DNA from: Artemisia argyi
Lineage: Eukaryota > Streptophyta > Magnoliopsida > Asterales > Asteraceae
DNA length: 64,000 nucleotides
Reading direction: 5' to 3'
Assembly: GCA_030686995.1 (NCBI GenBank)
Contig: CM060709.1
Coordinates: forward strand, 301,769,357 to 301,833,356
The position numbers were made by a program, and so were the translations under genes. The stretch's first letter is position 1; each line of letters opens with the position of its first letter. The notes beneath the pieces are model-generated. The model was not told the origin of the DNA. It saw only the letters and a list, made by a program, of their open reading frames with translations, and did no database searches. Shown one piece after another: positions 47,103 to 60,018 of this stretch.

Positions 47103-47628
47103 ATCTTGTAGCCGAAATACTATATACTTTTACTGGAGAAATACTATTTTACCCTTCTTTTTCCCGTGGTGAAGATCTTGTCTATCCATGATACTAATGA
47201 TTTGTGATATGAGTTTGAGAGCCTTTTCATGGCTTCCTATCTGTTTTGTAACTTCATTTGATTAAATATGCGGAATAATAGAAGATGATTAATATTTTTT
47301 TCTTCTGGTTTTTCATTGGAGTACATATCCTTTTGTCTCATAAAGATTACCATTTTAGTTGTACTATGCCAAGATTTTGAGAACATGTTTTTTTTGTTCA
47401 ATGAATAAACTGAAATATGGGTTGAATATATCACGCTCGAAATGAGCTTTTCATTGCCTTAAAGAGCAACGGTAAGAAAATAAGTCATGGGTTCAATCTT
47501 AACTCTTGACTAAAGGTCATTTAACACGTGCTCATTGCATGGGCTAGGTTCTTGTGAAATGGTCCGTTGGAACCCAAAAAGGGCGGGGTCGGGTTTTTTG
47601 TTTTGTTTGTTTGTTTGTTTGTTTGTTT

Positions 47629-47673
<45 letters not shown>

Positions 47674-50223
47674 TTTATTTTTTTGTTTTTGTTTTTTTGT
47701 TTGTTTTGTTTTGTTTTGTTTATTTTTTTGTTTATTTTTTTTTTTGTTTTTGTTTTGTTTTTTTGTTTTTTTTGTTTTTTGTTTTTTTTTTTTTTTTAAC
47801 TTGGAATGAATTTGAAATTACATGGTGTGAGAAATAATACATCAAGTACCTTTTGGAACAAATAAAGTAGTGAAGCAAAGCATAGGCATGTAGTGGCAGA
47901 CAGTATTGGAGCACAAGAGAGCAACCACCCTCAACAGGATATTATAGTAATGCTATACACCATTACATAAGCTGTAAAACTTGTGTTTAATATCATTTCA
48001 AATCAACTAGTAACCTGACATATTTTGCCTATCAGTGGCGGATTCAGGAAACTAGCTCAGTAAACTATTAACAAGTTTGGATTTTTGGTCTTTTTTTTGG
48101 ATTCAGGCGCATAATTTGTTTCGTTTTATGAAATCCGGTTTAAAATTTTCATTTGGTATATCAAATTGTGGGTTATTGAGATTAAATCGGTTTCAGATTC
48201 ACGATAATTAACAAAGCTGGTATATTTTGTTGTTAATGAAAACAAAATATCCTACTGTATTATATATGTAACAGAATATATATATTTTGTAGGTCACAAA
48301 ATGTTAAAATACTAATCGAAGATGGCTTACATTTGAACATTTTACTTGGGGACTGAACATTTGAATACTTCTATGTTGGGATCAAACCTGAGAACATTGG
48401 TAAGCTATAACGAATTATTTTTATAGCTGGCTGAAAATTCCAAACACATTTTATGGTGGTTACTAGTTCCTTTGTAATTACAACATCATTACAATGAAAA
48501 TGATTTGTAGGCCTAAATCATAGACATACAATTAGATCGAGGTACGTGTGAACACATGACAACTCCGGCCAAAGGCAAAGATAAGCAGCGATAAAATGTG
48601 TTCGTCACATATTAAGCATACATCATTCAGCCAATTGCTGATGAAAAACTTACAGTAACTCTGTCATCTTAAACCAACATATATATCACTAACTATAGCC
48701 AAAGTAATAAGAAATAAGTAATCTTCAATTATATGTTAGTACAACTTTATGGTAATTACTCGCCCTAATCTAATAAAAATGTTTTAGCAAGATATATGGA
48801 TAGACATATATGTGCGTAGAGATACTTGTGTCTGTAAATTGGTTAGGTAGCATATATGGTGGTCCAAGACTTGCATTCATGGTGTACCCCCAGTGGGTAT
48901 GTTTTTATTTCTCTCCTTTTCAAATTCTAGTTCATACAATGCTTTGCTATATATAACTAACTTATCTGTACCATTTCATTCTTCAATAAACACAACAGTT
49001 ATTTCAACTTATTACTTCTTAGCTAGTCCAGTACTCCAGTATTTATGATTTTGCTCATTAACTTAACCTTTGTAACTTATGAGTAATACACGAACAACAA
49101 TATGCAGTACACATAAAGCCTCTTCTCGGTACATACATAATGGCAATTTGCCAATGTTACAATTACATACTAGTGTACTTAGTTTTGTTTGTAACGCATC
49201 GATACAACTAGAAAATGATATGTTGTAAGACCCTTGTGGTTAAAAACAAGAAACATTTTATTCAAGTTCTTATTCTTCGACAATGCAATAAAAGCCACCT
49301 AAAATACAGTAACCTTTTAAGTTTTTATAAACACATATTTGGAGTAACCTATGGATTTAACCAATCCACCATCTATAACATGCAGATGCTGGCAATTAAG
49401 TTTCATAATATTCACATTAATACGTTGATGATGATTGATGATCTGTAAGATAGATTCATAAAATTGAACAAAAAGTGGACTAAATAACCCACTAGGCCAC
49501 TATTAATAACGTTACGTGTTTGTTCTTTACGCCATCATGACATGAAATGGTAAAATCATACGTTATTTCCATAAGTGGAAAGTGCAGAAAGATGCGTAAT
49601 ACTGGCCGGTAATGAGATTAAAAGGTGGTAATCCCTACTGATAAATGAAAAGATAACATTAGGTTTTAAGGTCAAATGTTTGGCAGAAATTAAGGATTAG
49701 ATTTAGAACCCACTTTTAATTTGCTCGTTGGTGGATCTATGACAACACAAAACCAGCAAACGTTTGAGTTGTATCAACTTAGATCCTCTAAGATTTCCCT
49801 ACTTGCTAAAAAGACAAATACTTATGTTATTTTAGTTTGTTGGACAACATGCTACAATCAAAAGACATCTATATATCTCTATCACCACACACATCAAGAA
49901 ACTAAACCAAGCTAACTAGAAGAGTTTCAACAAGATGGTAGTACTCACGAAATTGATTTTGATATGTTAACGATAAGGTTTGATATATTTTTACGACATA
50001 TCCAAGCAAATTTTGGATTCAAAAATTTCTAGCCATCATCTATGCTAAGAAGTTAGAAGACCAATTTCTTAGTGTCACGCGGCCTATTCATTAGTACTAT
50101 AGCTAGTTACAATGTTTCTATATACGTGAGTCGTGATGTATGTCACAAAATAGAAGACCAATTTCTTAGTGTCACGCGGCTTATTCACATTTCCACTTAT
50201 GGTTTTAAATTACATATTATTTA
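47103..50223. other. Golgin 3' region and intergenic stretch
   Basis: The 3' flank of the golgin gene runs to about 47300. 47599-47797 is poly(T)/(TTTG)n low complexity that produces artificial Phe-rich frames. 48000-50050 shows no recognisable coding sequence. A 33-bp direct repeat containing AGAAGACCAATTTCTTAGTG lies at about 50054-50088 and 50152-50184. Confidence 0.6.
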
Positions 50224-50494
50224 CTCTTTCTGTCCTAAAATAATTGTCCACATACAAAAAATACACAATTTAAGAAAAAATCATCATTACAGCTTTATCT
50301 TTTTTATTTTTTTGAACAAAAACAGGTTTACCTTTAACAATTAATTTAAAACTTCTTTAAAGCTTGTAATAATAACCTCAAGTAATGTTAATATAGTAAA
50401 CTTAATCTATATTCCCTATCTATTTTTGAAAGTGGACAATTAATTTGAGACAACTAAAAAATAAAATGTGGGCAAAAATATGGGACAGAGGGAG
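50224..50494. mobile_element. Stowaway-type (Tc1/mariner) MITE, TSD TA
   Basis: The left end CTCTTTCTGTCCTAAAATAA and the inverted right end CTCCCTCTGTCCCATATTTT are the classic CTCCCTCYGTCCC termini. TA flanks both sides (50222-50223, 50495-50496). Subterminal AATTGTCCAC and GTGGACAATTAA are also inverted. At 271 bp with no coding it fits a Stowaway MITE. Confidence 0.85.
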
Positions 50495-50496
50495 TA

Positions 50497-52307
50497 CTGC
50501 GTATACTTACAGTTAATCTATAGAGAGCATAGATCCCGTCATTGAAGAACTAATTTTAAACGTTATAATTGGGTTCAAAATTGATTGGTTGAAACATAAT
50601 TGATAATGTATAGGGTGGAATGCGCCATATAGAAGCAAAAAATACCACGCCTAGCTAGCGAATGCAAGTCCCAACTGGGATGGGGAGACGGAGCCGGGTG
50701 AAGAGTAAAGTGGAGTTGAATCTGGAAGGAGAGAACGACGGCCAGGACAAATGCATAAACTCGGACCAAATCTTTTCATATATGGACAAAATGACTGGGC
50801 CCGACGGCAGCACGACTCCCAAAGGCAGCTGAAAGGCACACGTGGAAACAAGATAGCTCTCATATCAAGGGTTAAGGTACCAAGTTCGAGGCAGTCATGC
50901 TATTATCCGTGAAAAATAGCGGGATCCGCACCCATGATCCAATAAAAACGACAAAAATCCTTTTTAATAAATATCAAGCATTAGACCATTTTAACTCAGT
51001 TTTTTTACACTCAGGCGTTTGAAATATACTCTCTCAACTCTTTAATCCTCTCAAACATATACTTATTCTCACACTTGAAGTTAATCGTGGGATCCTCCTC
51101 AAAGTAAGACTAACGGTGTTCGTTCTTAGCAGATTCATGGCGTGAATCTAACTACCTTCAAGAAGCAAACAACGTTCCTAAACCGATTGTAGTGTAGAAC
51201 TAATACGTCCAAAATATATATTATCAATAACTAAATTTAAATGTTCGATCATCAAATAAAGGCATACTACCATGATGTAAATCTGTAATTATATGCACAA
51301 GTTAAATTTGAATCTCTAGTGTCTGGTCGTAAGTTCCAAACATGCACGGAGTTTTCACATGAATCATTTTTTTTTTAATAATTTAGCTTAATATACTGAC
51401 ATATAAGAATTTTTTCGTGTTTAATGTTTTGTAATTAGGGTTGACCAAACCACCCGAACGGACCGGATCGACCGAGACTTGACCGGACCGACCACATTCG
51501 ATCCGGTCCTCAGTCTCGGCTTTTGGGCTGATTCGGTCTCGGTCTTGGCCGGTTCGGTCCGGTCTGGTCTGGACCGGACCACAAACCGACTATTTTGCCT
51601 TGTTGCACCGGACTGACCGACGGACCGACTGAGACCGGACGGACCGACCACATTCGGTCTGGTCTTCGGTCTCGGCTTTTGGGCTAATTTGATCTCGGTC
51701 TTGGTCGGTCTGGGACCGATGCTCAGGCCTATTTGTAATTGTGAAATAAGTACAACTAATAATTATGCACAAGTTTTTACATAAAATTTTCATTATGTAT
51801 TAATATCGATTAATATTTTGTGAAGTTTTTTTGTTGAATGAAAGATTTAACTTTGTTTAACTAACATGGGTGTTGAGCTTGATGTTGTTGTTATTTAAAT
51901 TTAGCTATTGATATCATGTTGTATACAATATGTGAGTATACTAGCATATGATGACTACTGATAAAGTTAAACTATAAAGTTTTTAGAAATGTTTTTCTGG
52001 ATATTCTTATATAAACTTTAAATAGGAATTAAATAAATCGTTATAAGTACAATCACGTATATTTATTTTCGTATCCCAGTAAGCCGTGTTTACATTTGAT
52101 ATTTATATTCCCGTTAATAATAATTTAGCTATATTTAATTTTCAAACCCATGAACACATGGGTTAAACTTATAAAAAGGAATAAAACGAGTCCTTATTAA
52201 ATGCAGATAGTAATATTTTTTTCCGGATATCATTACTTAAACTCATAAAGAGGAATAACATGAGTTGTTCGTATGCATACAACCTCGTGTATTTATAATA
52301 CATTATA
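50497..52307. other. Intergenic stretch with GACCG minisatellite
   Basis: No gene is recognised. 51437-51725 is an irregular minisatellite built on GACCG/CGGTC words, with two longer related blocks (about 51470-51560 and 51605-51700). Its open frames on minus (Arg/Ser/Pro/Thr-rich) are compositional artefacts. Confidence 0.6.
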
Positions 52308-52312
52308 ACTCA

Positions 52313-53172
52313 TGCTTGGCCTGAAAAAAACGACCCAATTGTCTTTGACAAGTATTTAAACATAAAATATCCTAATTCACCTTCTGAAGGTCGGTGAGCA
52401 TCAAGCCTCTGATAACGGTTAAAGAGAATGTCACTTCATAACTATCAAAGTGAACCTGATAGTTATTAGAAGTGATATACTCCCTAAGAGTTATCAGAGA
52501 ACATGTCTCTCTGATTATTATTCAGAAGATGACTCACTGATAAAGAAATCATTGAGTGTTATATAAAGCTCACACGCCTGTATGGCTTCAGGGAAGTCGA
52601 AGACCAACTTAAGGAAACATCTCACAAACTGATGTGGTGTCAGGGAGTGATTTAAAAGGAGCTAAAGGCAACACCAGGGTCACTGAGATCTGACAAATGT
52701 CTCTTTGACTTTGAAGACTTAACTTTGGATTTCAATCACAACCTCTGAATGCATGGGCGGGAAACTTCTTTAGGAAGATAAGTTCAAGTACTTATCAGTA
52801 TACGTGAAACAAACATTGGAATTATGATTTGTCAAATCAGGAAAGCCGAAAGTACGCTTCAAACTAGCCTATTAGGCACGTGCCTATCTATAGCAAGTGG
52901 ACAACTTACTATCCAATCCAAATGTAACCACTGATTTCCCTTCTATATAAACACTCGGTTGGAACCAAGTTAAATAGAAATTCCATAAAGAAAATAATAT
53001 AAAGTATTATGGTTAGAATCTTCATCTCCTAGAAACAACAAAGCAGCTAGCAGTCTTTTGTTGTTTGATTTTGGAGAGTTTAACCTGTCAACGCAGGGGT
53101 AGTTTTCCGTAGGCTATTCCTTGTAAATCTTTGATTCATTGATAATAAGATTTAGAAATGTTGAAAAAATTC
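52313..53172 (+). repeat. 5' LTR of outer element, first part
   Basis: Matches 61032-61891 of the 3' LTR. It is cut at 53172 by the inner element and resumes at 59869 with CAATGGTGTTATTAGCAT after the duplicated AATTC. Confidence 0.85.
52944..52950 (+). promoter_or_regulatory. TATA box of outer 5' LTR
   Basis: TATATAA in the context CTTCTATATAAACACTCGG is conserved in the 3' LTR at 61665-61671 (CTCCTATATAAACACACAG). The position within the LTR suits the U3/R boundary. Confidence 0.55.
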
Positions 53173-54694
53173 TGATGCATGGGAAATGCACCAGGCTTTA
53201 CCTCTCGAGGGATCTCGAGAAGCTTACAACCCCCACCAGGCAGTGTACCTGATCGTTGTAGTATAGTATAGTGACAAGTACCGGGGGATTGATCGTTCAA
53301 TTCAGGAATAGTGTCGTTAGGATTGAAATTAATCTAACTAGGTCTAAAGGTGAAGGATGATTCTTTTTGTATTTTTATATTTTATGAAAAGCAAGTAAAA
53401 ATCTCGGGTATTGGAAGGAGGGGCGGAATTAGTTGCTAATCAACTAACCCAAAATCTACTAATTAAACTAATTAACAAGAAAAGTAAACTAGGGTTCTAC
53501 AAGATAAGTGAAGCATGTCTACCTATGATATGTTACTCCTTGCTAGCTATCAAATTCTACCTATTGAATTGTCACACCTTGTTTTAATTGACGGGTTGTA
53601 TTCCTTAATACCATTCATGGGGTGGCTTACTTACTTCCCCAATTCTATAAGTTCCTACTTCACTCCTATGTCGAGCCGGCTAAGAAGCTCCTAACATGGG
53701 ATCACTAGAATTCGCTCATGCATTAAATACAACCATAAAAACCTAGTACACATCAGTTCATGTTTCTTAAGACGTTCGAGCAAGTTACACAATGGAGTTC
53801 TGCCAGTTTTCTTAAGCCTAACATCGAATTCATTCAATTAAACAAGCGACAATAGGAAACAAGAATTATAAGCTAAACCAATTAGATTTATCGAAGTGTC
53901 ACGCCCTAATTGATGAAGATAGACACAAACATCAACAAGGAATCAATAAGATCTAATCAATTATATACAAGTTTCACATAATCATAAGTAGACACAAGGT
54001 GAATTAGCAAAACATAATCAAAGAAGGACAATCAACAATAATAATGAAAGACATAGTTGAGATAGAATCAACAAACAATACATGATGTTTATGGAGTGAT
54101 TGAAATCCTCTAAGTTGCTGGAAAAACACCTAACTAAACCCAGGAATCGACCTTAGGGTTTAGGCTTACAAAAAGTGAAGTTATGATGTTATATTTATAG
54201 GCTAATTTTCTGTCAGCCCATCTTGATGGCGTCAGCTCGTTACTCTTGACGGTGTCATACCCATTTTTTCACCAAATTGTAGATCTCTTCGTCCTCTTCG
54301 CGTGGGCTTTTGAATCACCTAAATCCGAGTTCGTATGCAAAAGTTATGACCAAAACAATATCAGCTACTCCGCGCGCAAGTTTTGACCAGTTAACACGTG
54401 ACGGCCTTGGGTGACGCCGTCACGTTTCTTCTGGATCGTCACCACTTTTACTCTTGACGGCGTCATCAAAATGCTCTTGACGCCGTCAGGTACTGTTCTC
54501 AGCAACGAAAATTAAGACTTTGCCGTTTTCTTCACTTTTATGCTCCAAAAACGTCCAAAATGCTTCTTTTTCCAGAATTCACTCCAAAAGTACCTAAAAT
54601 CACAAAAGGAACGATTTAGGGCAATATTTGATCAAATAAATTCAATTCCGGGCTTAAATGACCCCCTAAAAACGGTTCATTTTTTGCTTCATCA
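53173..54694 (-). repeat. Inner element LTR (3' LTR in its own orientation)
   Basis: Nearly identical to 58344-59868. It holds five or more TGACG/CGTCA words between about 54226 and 54490, including CTCTTGACGCCGTCAGG, which could bind bZIP-type factors. Confidence 0.85.
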
Positions 54695-55304
54695 TATACC
54701 CTTACACTTGAGATTTGCTTGTCCTCAAGCAAATGCGCTTTTATTCTAATCAAAATACAAGTTAGGGGTCATTTAACACTAATATAAAAGTAATTACAAC
54801 AAATAATCGCTCAACTAAAGACCAAAGACAAGCACGGAGGTCATACACTAGCACCTCACAAATAGTGTTTAGATACTCACATTTCTCGGGTGTAATAAAG
54901 TATATATCACAATATGGAAATGGAAAACATCTCTCACTACCTGTCATAACAAAATAGATTACCATAGGCTTGGGAAAGGATCAAACCTCCACCACATGGC
55001 GTAAGCACCTAGGATAAACTATCAAAGAGGTCTTTTTAAAGGGTTGTAACGTTAGGTGTAGGGATATGGAATACACGGTTTTGTTGGATATAGGCAGTCT
55101 TTACTGGTGGCGAGTTAACAATCTTGGTTAATTACATGCACAATGTGGCGTTGCTAAGCCAAGACTAGACTCGACTTAAGCTAATAAATCAAAAATAACA
55201 AAAACATAAAATAAACATAGAATGAAACGGGATGGTAGTCCGTATGTTTTTTTCTCTTTTCTTTTTTCTATATATATATATTATTTTTTTCTTTTTCTTA
55301 ACTT

Positions 55305-55307
55305 TTC

Positions 55308-55356
<49 letters not shown>
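55305..55356. repeat. Poly(T) tract
   Basis: A long T run inside the inner element, the cause of a Phe-rich artificial frame. Confidence 0.9.
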
Positions 55357-55358
<2 letters not shown>

Positions 55359-57199
55359 ATACACTCTTACCCTACCATCCAAAATAATACATCATAGGGA
55401 ACCTTACACTTGAATTTTTACATATTTTACAATAAACTATTCTAATGACTCGAATTAAGATAATCAAAAAACTTTGAGTACTTTTAAGATTAACGTACAT
55501 ATGGGGGTAATATATGATTTTCTTCCCCATTACTCCATAAAACAAGTACTTTACCCATGAGTCCCAATCGTCCCAAAACAATATGTACAAGGATATGACT
55601 TGATTTAGCAACCATGTAATCAATTAGATAATTAACTTAGGGTTTAAACAAATAACAATAATGCACTAAAGATGAGTGCATATACGGAAGGCTAAGGTGA
55701 TTTGGTTGTACATTTAAGTGGGGTGTAACAAATTCTTCCTTTAAGTAAGATGCTTAAAGTTAGAAACGAAAAGATAGGCTTGGAGGGGTGTACTAGGGGT
55801 TTCGTGTACTAAAAATGAGTACAACGCTAAGGGTGTAGGAAAAATTAATTGACTTAACTAGCCAAGTAATATGACTTAAATGGTCAAGTAATTATGATAC
55901 GGGTTTAACACAAGGGTGATCCTAATGTCTCTTATCATGTAGTAAATCCTACTACACGAATGTAGTCTCACTAGCGGTCTCGGGATGCATCACTAATACA
56001 AGTTCTAGAATCTAAATGCTACCGGTACACTCATAAGTAAATGCTTTTCCTATCAAATCTAAAGGCGAACCTCACATATTTGGGTGGAAAATTTTTCTTA
56101 ATGGCACGGTTTTGTGCTAGTTATACAATCTCCTATCCATGAGGCGCTTGCTAAGGCTAAAGTCTCACTCCTAAATGTTGTAAAAAATTTAAAATTTGGC
56201 GCTAAAATTACACTAACAAGTATTTCTCATAGTTTTATTACACACCTACCATTAAACAAACAAACTCAAGCGAAAGTGTATCTGTAAGGTATCATCATTT
56301 TACCCTCCCCTTACACTTAGGAGGAACATTGTCCCCAATGTTCAAGTAAAGAATGTAAAAGTGAAATAAGTAAAACGAATGAAATCAAATACTCCTCTGA
56401 TTCGCTCGGTATGGATAATAAGGTGGCCAGGTTAGGTCTTCCTCCAAGAAAATGAACAATCAAAGCTTCCCTTCCAGAATATAAATCATCTTCTTGTCAT
56501 ACATAACCTGTTAAACCTGAGAAAACAATCACAAAAACCCAAAGCATCAACCCGAACAAAGAAAACTCACAACTAGATGTAATTCCAGACTTAGGAATAA
56601 AAACAAAACAATTAAAGATATAATGCTTGTAGAATGAATATTTGCAGATTTCCTGGAGTTTATAAAACTAAAGAATTAACAAAAACTTTAAGATTCCGTT
56701 AGAAAACAAAACTAGCAAAATTTCCAGAATTTTACACATGACGTTGTCAAGAGTAAACTCATGACGCCGTCAGAGGTGATCTGCAGAAATCTTTACGTTA
56801 AGTTTCCGGAAAATTTCTGGAAAAACTTATGTCCTACTTCCTGGAAAATCCTGCAAAACATCATTATGACTCGATACAAGCATTTGACTCAAACAATTAC
56901 TAATATACATGTTCATTTAATATTGTTGTGGATCATGCTCAATTTCGTTCTTATAAACAAATTTGGGTCTCCGTTACACTTATCTTTTGCAAAATACCTT
57001 TATATGCAATTAAGACGAAGTTAAAAACAAAATAAAGCATTTTCACAATTTACTTTGAAACATGAGCCACAAACAACAAAAATAAAACATGCATACGGAA
57101 ACAAATAAAATCAAACAAACAAACAAACAAATAAATAAAGCTTGGGTTGCCTCCCAATAAGCGCTTGTTTTTGTTCGAGTCACGAGCCTGACTCTACCC

Positions 57200-58162
57200 T
57201 TATTTAATGGAAATAGGGGAGGTTTTCCCTACACTTTGAATTAAGTGCGGGTGGAAGTAGCGATACACACCCTTAGGGTGGAAATATGCCACGTGAGGTG
57301 AAGGGGGTGAGTGAATGGCTTCCTTCATCCTAAAACTACCCGGATAATATTGGTTGATGGGTGGGTCGGTTCCTCTTTTGTCTCCTAGATGTATATCTAA
57401 GGATGGAAAGTTGTGTAAAGGTTGAGGTTCCGGTTCATCAACATTAGGAAATTCCCTAGAACTAGGAGTAAGGTTATCACTACAAGTATTCAAACCTATA
57501 TCCTCTAGTGGTGCCTGGTCCAAGGGTTCTACCTCCATCGGAATCCCTAAAGTTTCTTCTACTTCTTCCGGGTAAGTCACGGGTGGTGTGTGTGCCTCAA
57601 ATGATTGTTGAGTATTTTGTGGGCTTATGTTATTTACCTCATCATTCCATGTGTCAAGATCACCTATATCCTCATCATGTGTTTTGGTAGGATCTATCCT
57701 AAGCATTCTCCTAAGTATCTCACGTGCTTCTCTAGGCATCTCAACTTCTATGTCCGAATCATAAGGATCATCCTCAAAATTCTGACTGCTATATACAAAT
57801 TGCCCAAAAGATTCATCATCTATTTATTGAGATACATCATCATCGATCATAAAACCTAGGTCTTTTTGATCAATGTGATCATGCTCGGCTAAATCATCCT
57901 CAATTGTTTTCTTAGGTAGTGATAATAGCAAACCTAGTGCTTCATCCAACTTATGATTTGTTGTCACGGCTCTCTCCATAATTCCTTGGCAAACTAGGTC
58001 GCATTTCCTATTGGCCTCACTAAAACTAGATCTTAAACATGGAGGTTGTTCATAAGAATCTATCTTAGGTAAAGGCTCACATGATTCATAGGTGTCTCTA
58101 AATGAGGTATTTTGAAATCTTTGGTGTTTTAGCCACTCAACCTTATCTTGCAATCTTAGAAG
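57200..58162 (-). pseudogene. Unrecognised acidic ORF of the inner LTR element
   Basis: Read on minus from about 58160, one frame runs to 57200, interrupted by a single TAA near 57826 (after DDDVSQ). The parts before and after stay in the same frame (IDDESFGQFVYSSQNFED, then MPREAREILRRMLRIDP from ATG 57739), giving about 317 codons in all. The protein is rich in Asp, Glu and Pro, with few hydrophobic segments and no CCHC, protease or polymerase motif. Placed just behind the primer site, it occupies the gag position. I do not recognise the family. No ATG is available upstream of the first part. Confidence 0.55.
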
Positions 58163-58318
58163 TCAAAGTGTAAAGTCCATTTGAAGAAAATTACAAACAA
58201 AATCACAAAGAAAAGATAGACTACGAGAAAGCTACAAAATAAAAAGAAAAAATCTCACTTGGTAGGAATCTAATGAGTAGACCTAATAAAAATCAAATTC
58301 AACCTAAACAATAACTAT

Positions 58319-58337
58319 TCCCCGGGCTGCGGCACCA
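58319..58337 (-). promoter_or_regulatory. Primer-binding site of the inner element
   Basis: On minus, TGGTGCCGCAGCCCGGGGA follows the LTR end TGATGC-CATCA by a short AGTTTT spacer. It resembles the 3' complement of tRNA-Asp with a few changes. Confidence 0.6.
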
Positions 58338-58343
58338 AAAACT

Positions 58344-59868
58344 TGATGCGTGGGAATTGCACCAGGCTTTACGTCTCGAGGGATCTCGAGAAGCTTACAA
58401 CCCCCACCAGGCAGTGTACCTGATCGTTGTAGTATAGTATAGTGACAAGTACCGGGGGATTGATCGTTCAACTCAAGAATAGTGTCGTTAGGATTGAAAT
58501 TAATCTAACTAGGTCTAAAGGTGAAGGATGATTCTTTTTGTATTTTTATATTTTATGAAAAGCAAGTAAAAATCTCGGGTATTGGAAGGAGGGGCGGAAT
58601 TAGTTGTTAATCAACTAACCCAAAAGCTACTAATTAAACTAATTAACAAGAAAAGTAAACTAGGGTTCTACAAGATAAGTGAAGCATGTCTACCTATGAT
58701 ATGTTACTCCTTGCTAGCTATCAAATTCTACCTATTGAATTGTCACACCTTGTTTTAATTGACGGGTTGTATTCCTTAATACCATTCATGGGGTGGCGTA
58801 CTTACTTCCCCAATTCTATAAGCTCCTACTTCACTCCTATGTCGAGCCGGCTAAGAAGCTCCTAACATGGGATCACTAGAATTTGCTCATGCATTAAATA
58901 CAACCATAAAACCCTAGTACACATCAGTTCATGTTTCTTAAGACGTTCAAGCAAGTTACACAATGGAGATCTGCCAGTTTTCTTAAGCCTAACATCGAAT
59001 TCATTCAATTAAACAAGAGACAATAGGAAACAAGAATTATAAGCTAAACCAATTAGATCTATCGAAGTGTCACGCCCTAATTGATGAAGATAGACACAAA
59101 TATCAACAAGGAATCAATAAGATCTAATCAATTATATACAAGTTTCACACAATCATAAGTACACACAAGGTGAATTAGCAAAACATAATCAAAGAAGGAC
59201 AATCAACAATAATAATGAAAGACATAGTTGAGATAGAATCATCAAACCAATACATGATGTTTATGGAGTGATTGAAACCCTCTAAGTTGCTGGAAAAACA
59301 GCTACCTAAACCCAGGAATCGACCTTAGGGTTTAGGGCTTACAAAAAGTGAAGTTATGATGTTATATTTATAGGCTAATTTTCTGTCGGCCCATCTTGAC
59401 GGCGTCAGCTCGTTACTCTTGATGGCGTCATACCCATTTTTTCACCAAATTGCAGATCTCTTCGTCCTCTTCGCGTGGGCTTTTGAATCACCTGAATCCG
59501 AGTTCGTATGCAAAAGTTATGACCAAAACAATATCAGCTACTCCGCGCGCAAGTTTTGACCAGTTAACACGTGACGGCCTTGGGTGACGCCGTCACGTTT
59601 CTTCTGGATCGTAATCACTTTTACTCTTGACGGTGTCATCAAAATGCTCTTGACGCCGTCAGGTACTGTTCTCAGCAAGAAAAATTAAGACTTTGCCGCT
59701 TTCTTCACTTTTATGCTCCAAAAACGTTCAAAATGCTTCCTTTTCCAGAATTCACTCCAAAAGTACCTAAAATCACAAAAGGAATGATTTAGGGCAATAT
59801 TTGATCAAATAAATTCAATTCCGGGCTTAAATGACCCCCTAAAAACGGTTCATTTTTCGCCTCATCAA
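58344..59868 (-). repeat. Inner element LTR (5' LTR in its own orientation)
   Basis: Partner of 53173-54694. In the first 142 bp compared by eye there are about five differences. Confidence 0.85.
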
Positions 59869-60018
59869 ATTCCAATGGTGTTATTAGCATGTCCGTGTCG
59901 TTCTCAAGCAAACCCAACTTCATATATGTTGATGTTCATCAGCTTTTCTCACTTGCTAAAACTGTTGTTTATATCATACATGGTTTGAATGAACGCGTGT
60001 GCGCAAGCGGACCCAACA

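Larger units (their letters stand above)
53173..59868 (-). mobile_element. Non-autonomous gypsy-like LTR element inserted in the outer 5' LTR
   Basis: LTRs 53173-54694 and 58344-59868 (about 1.52 kb) start TGATGC and end CATCA on plus and differ by a few percent. AATTC is duplicated at 53168-53172 and, on the right, just after 59868. Orientation is minus: beside the LTR at 58344 the minus strand reads TGGTGCCGCAGCCCGGGGA (58337-58319), a variant of the tRNA-Asp-type site GGCGCCGTTGCCGGGGA used by Tat/Athila-like gypsy elements. Near the other end (54715-54732) is TTGCTTGAGGACAAGCAA on minus, a motif I recall just before the polypurine tract of such elements. No gag-pol domain is found in the 3.6-kb interior. 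Confidence 0.85.

Noticed and set aside
47535..47837. Phe-rich frames, at first sight membrane proteins
   Set aside because: They are translations of poly(T)/(TTTG)n low-complexity DNA. The frames at 11318-11659 and 55222-55413 have the same cause.
51421..51793. Arg/Ser/Pro-rich frames
   Set aside because: They translate the GACCG minisatellite; not gene-like.
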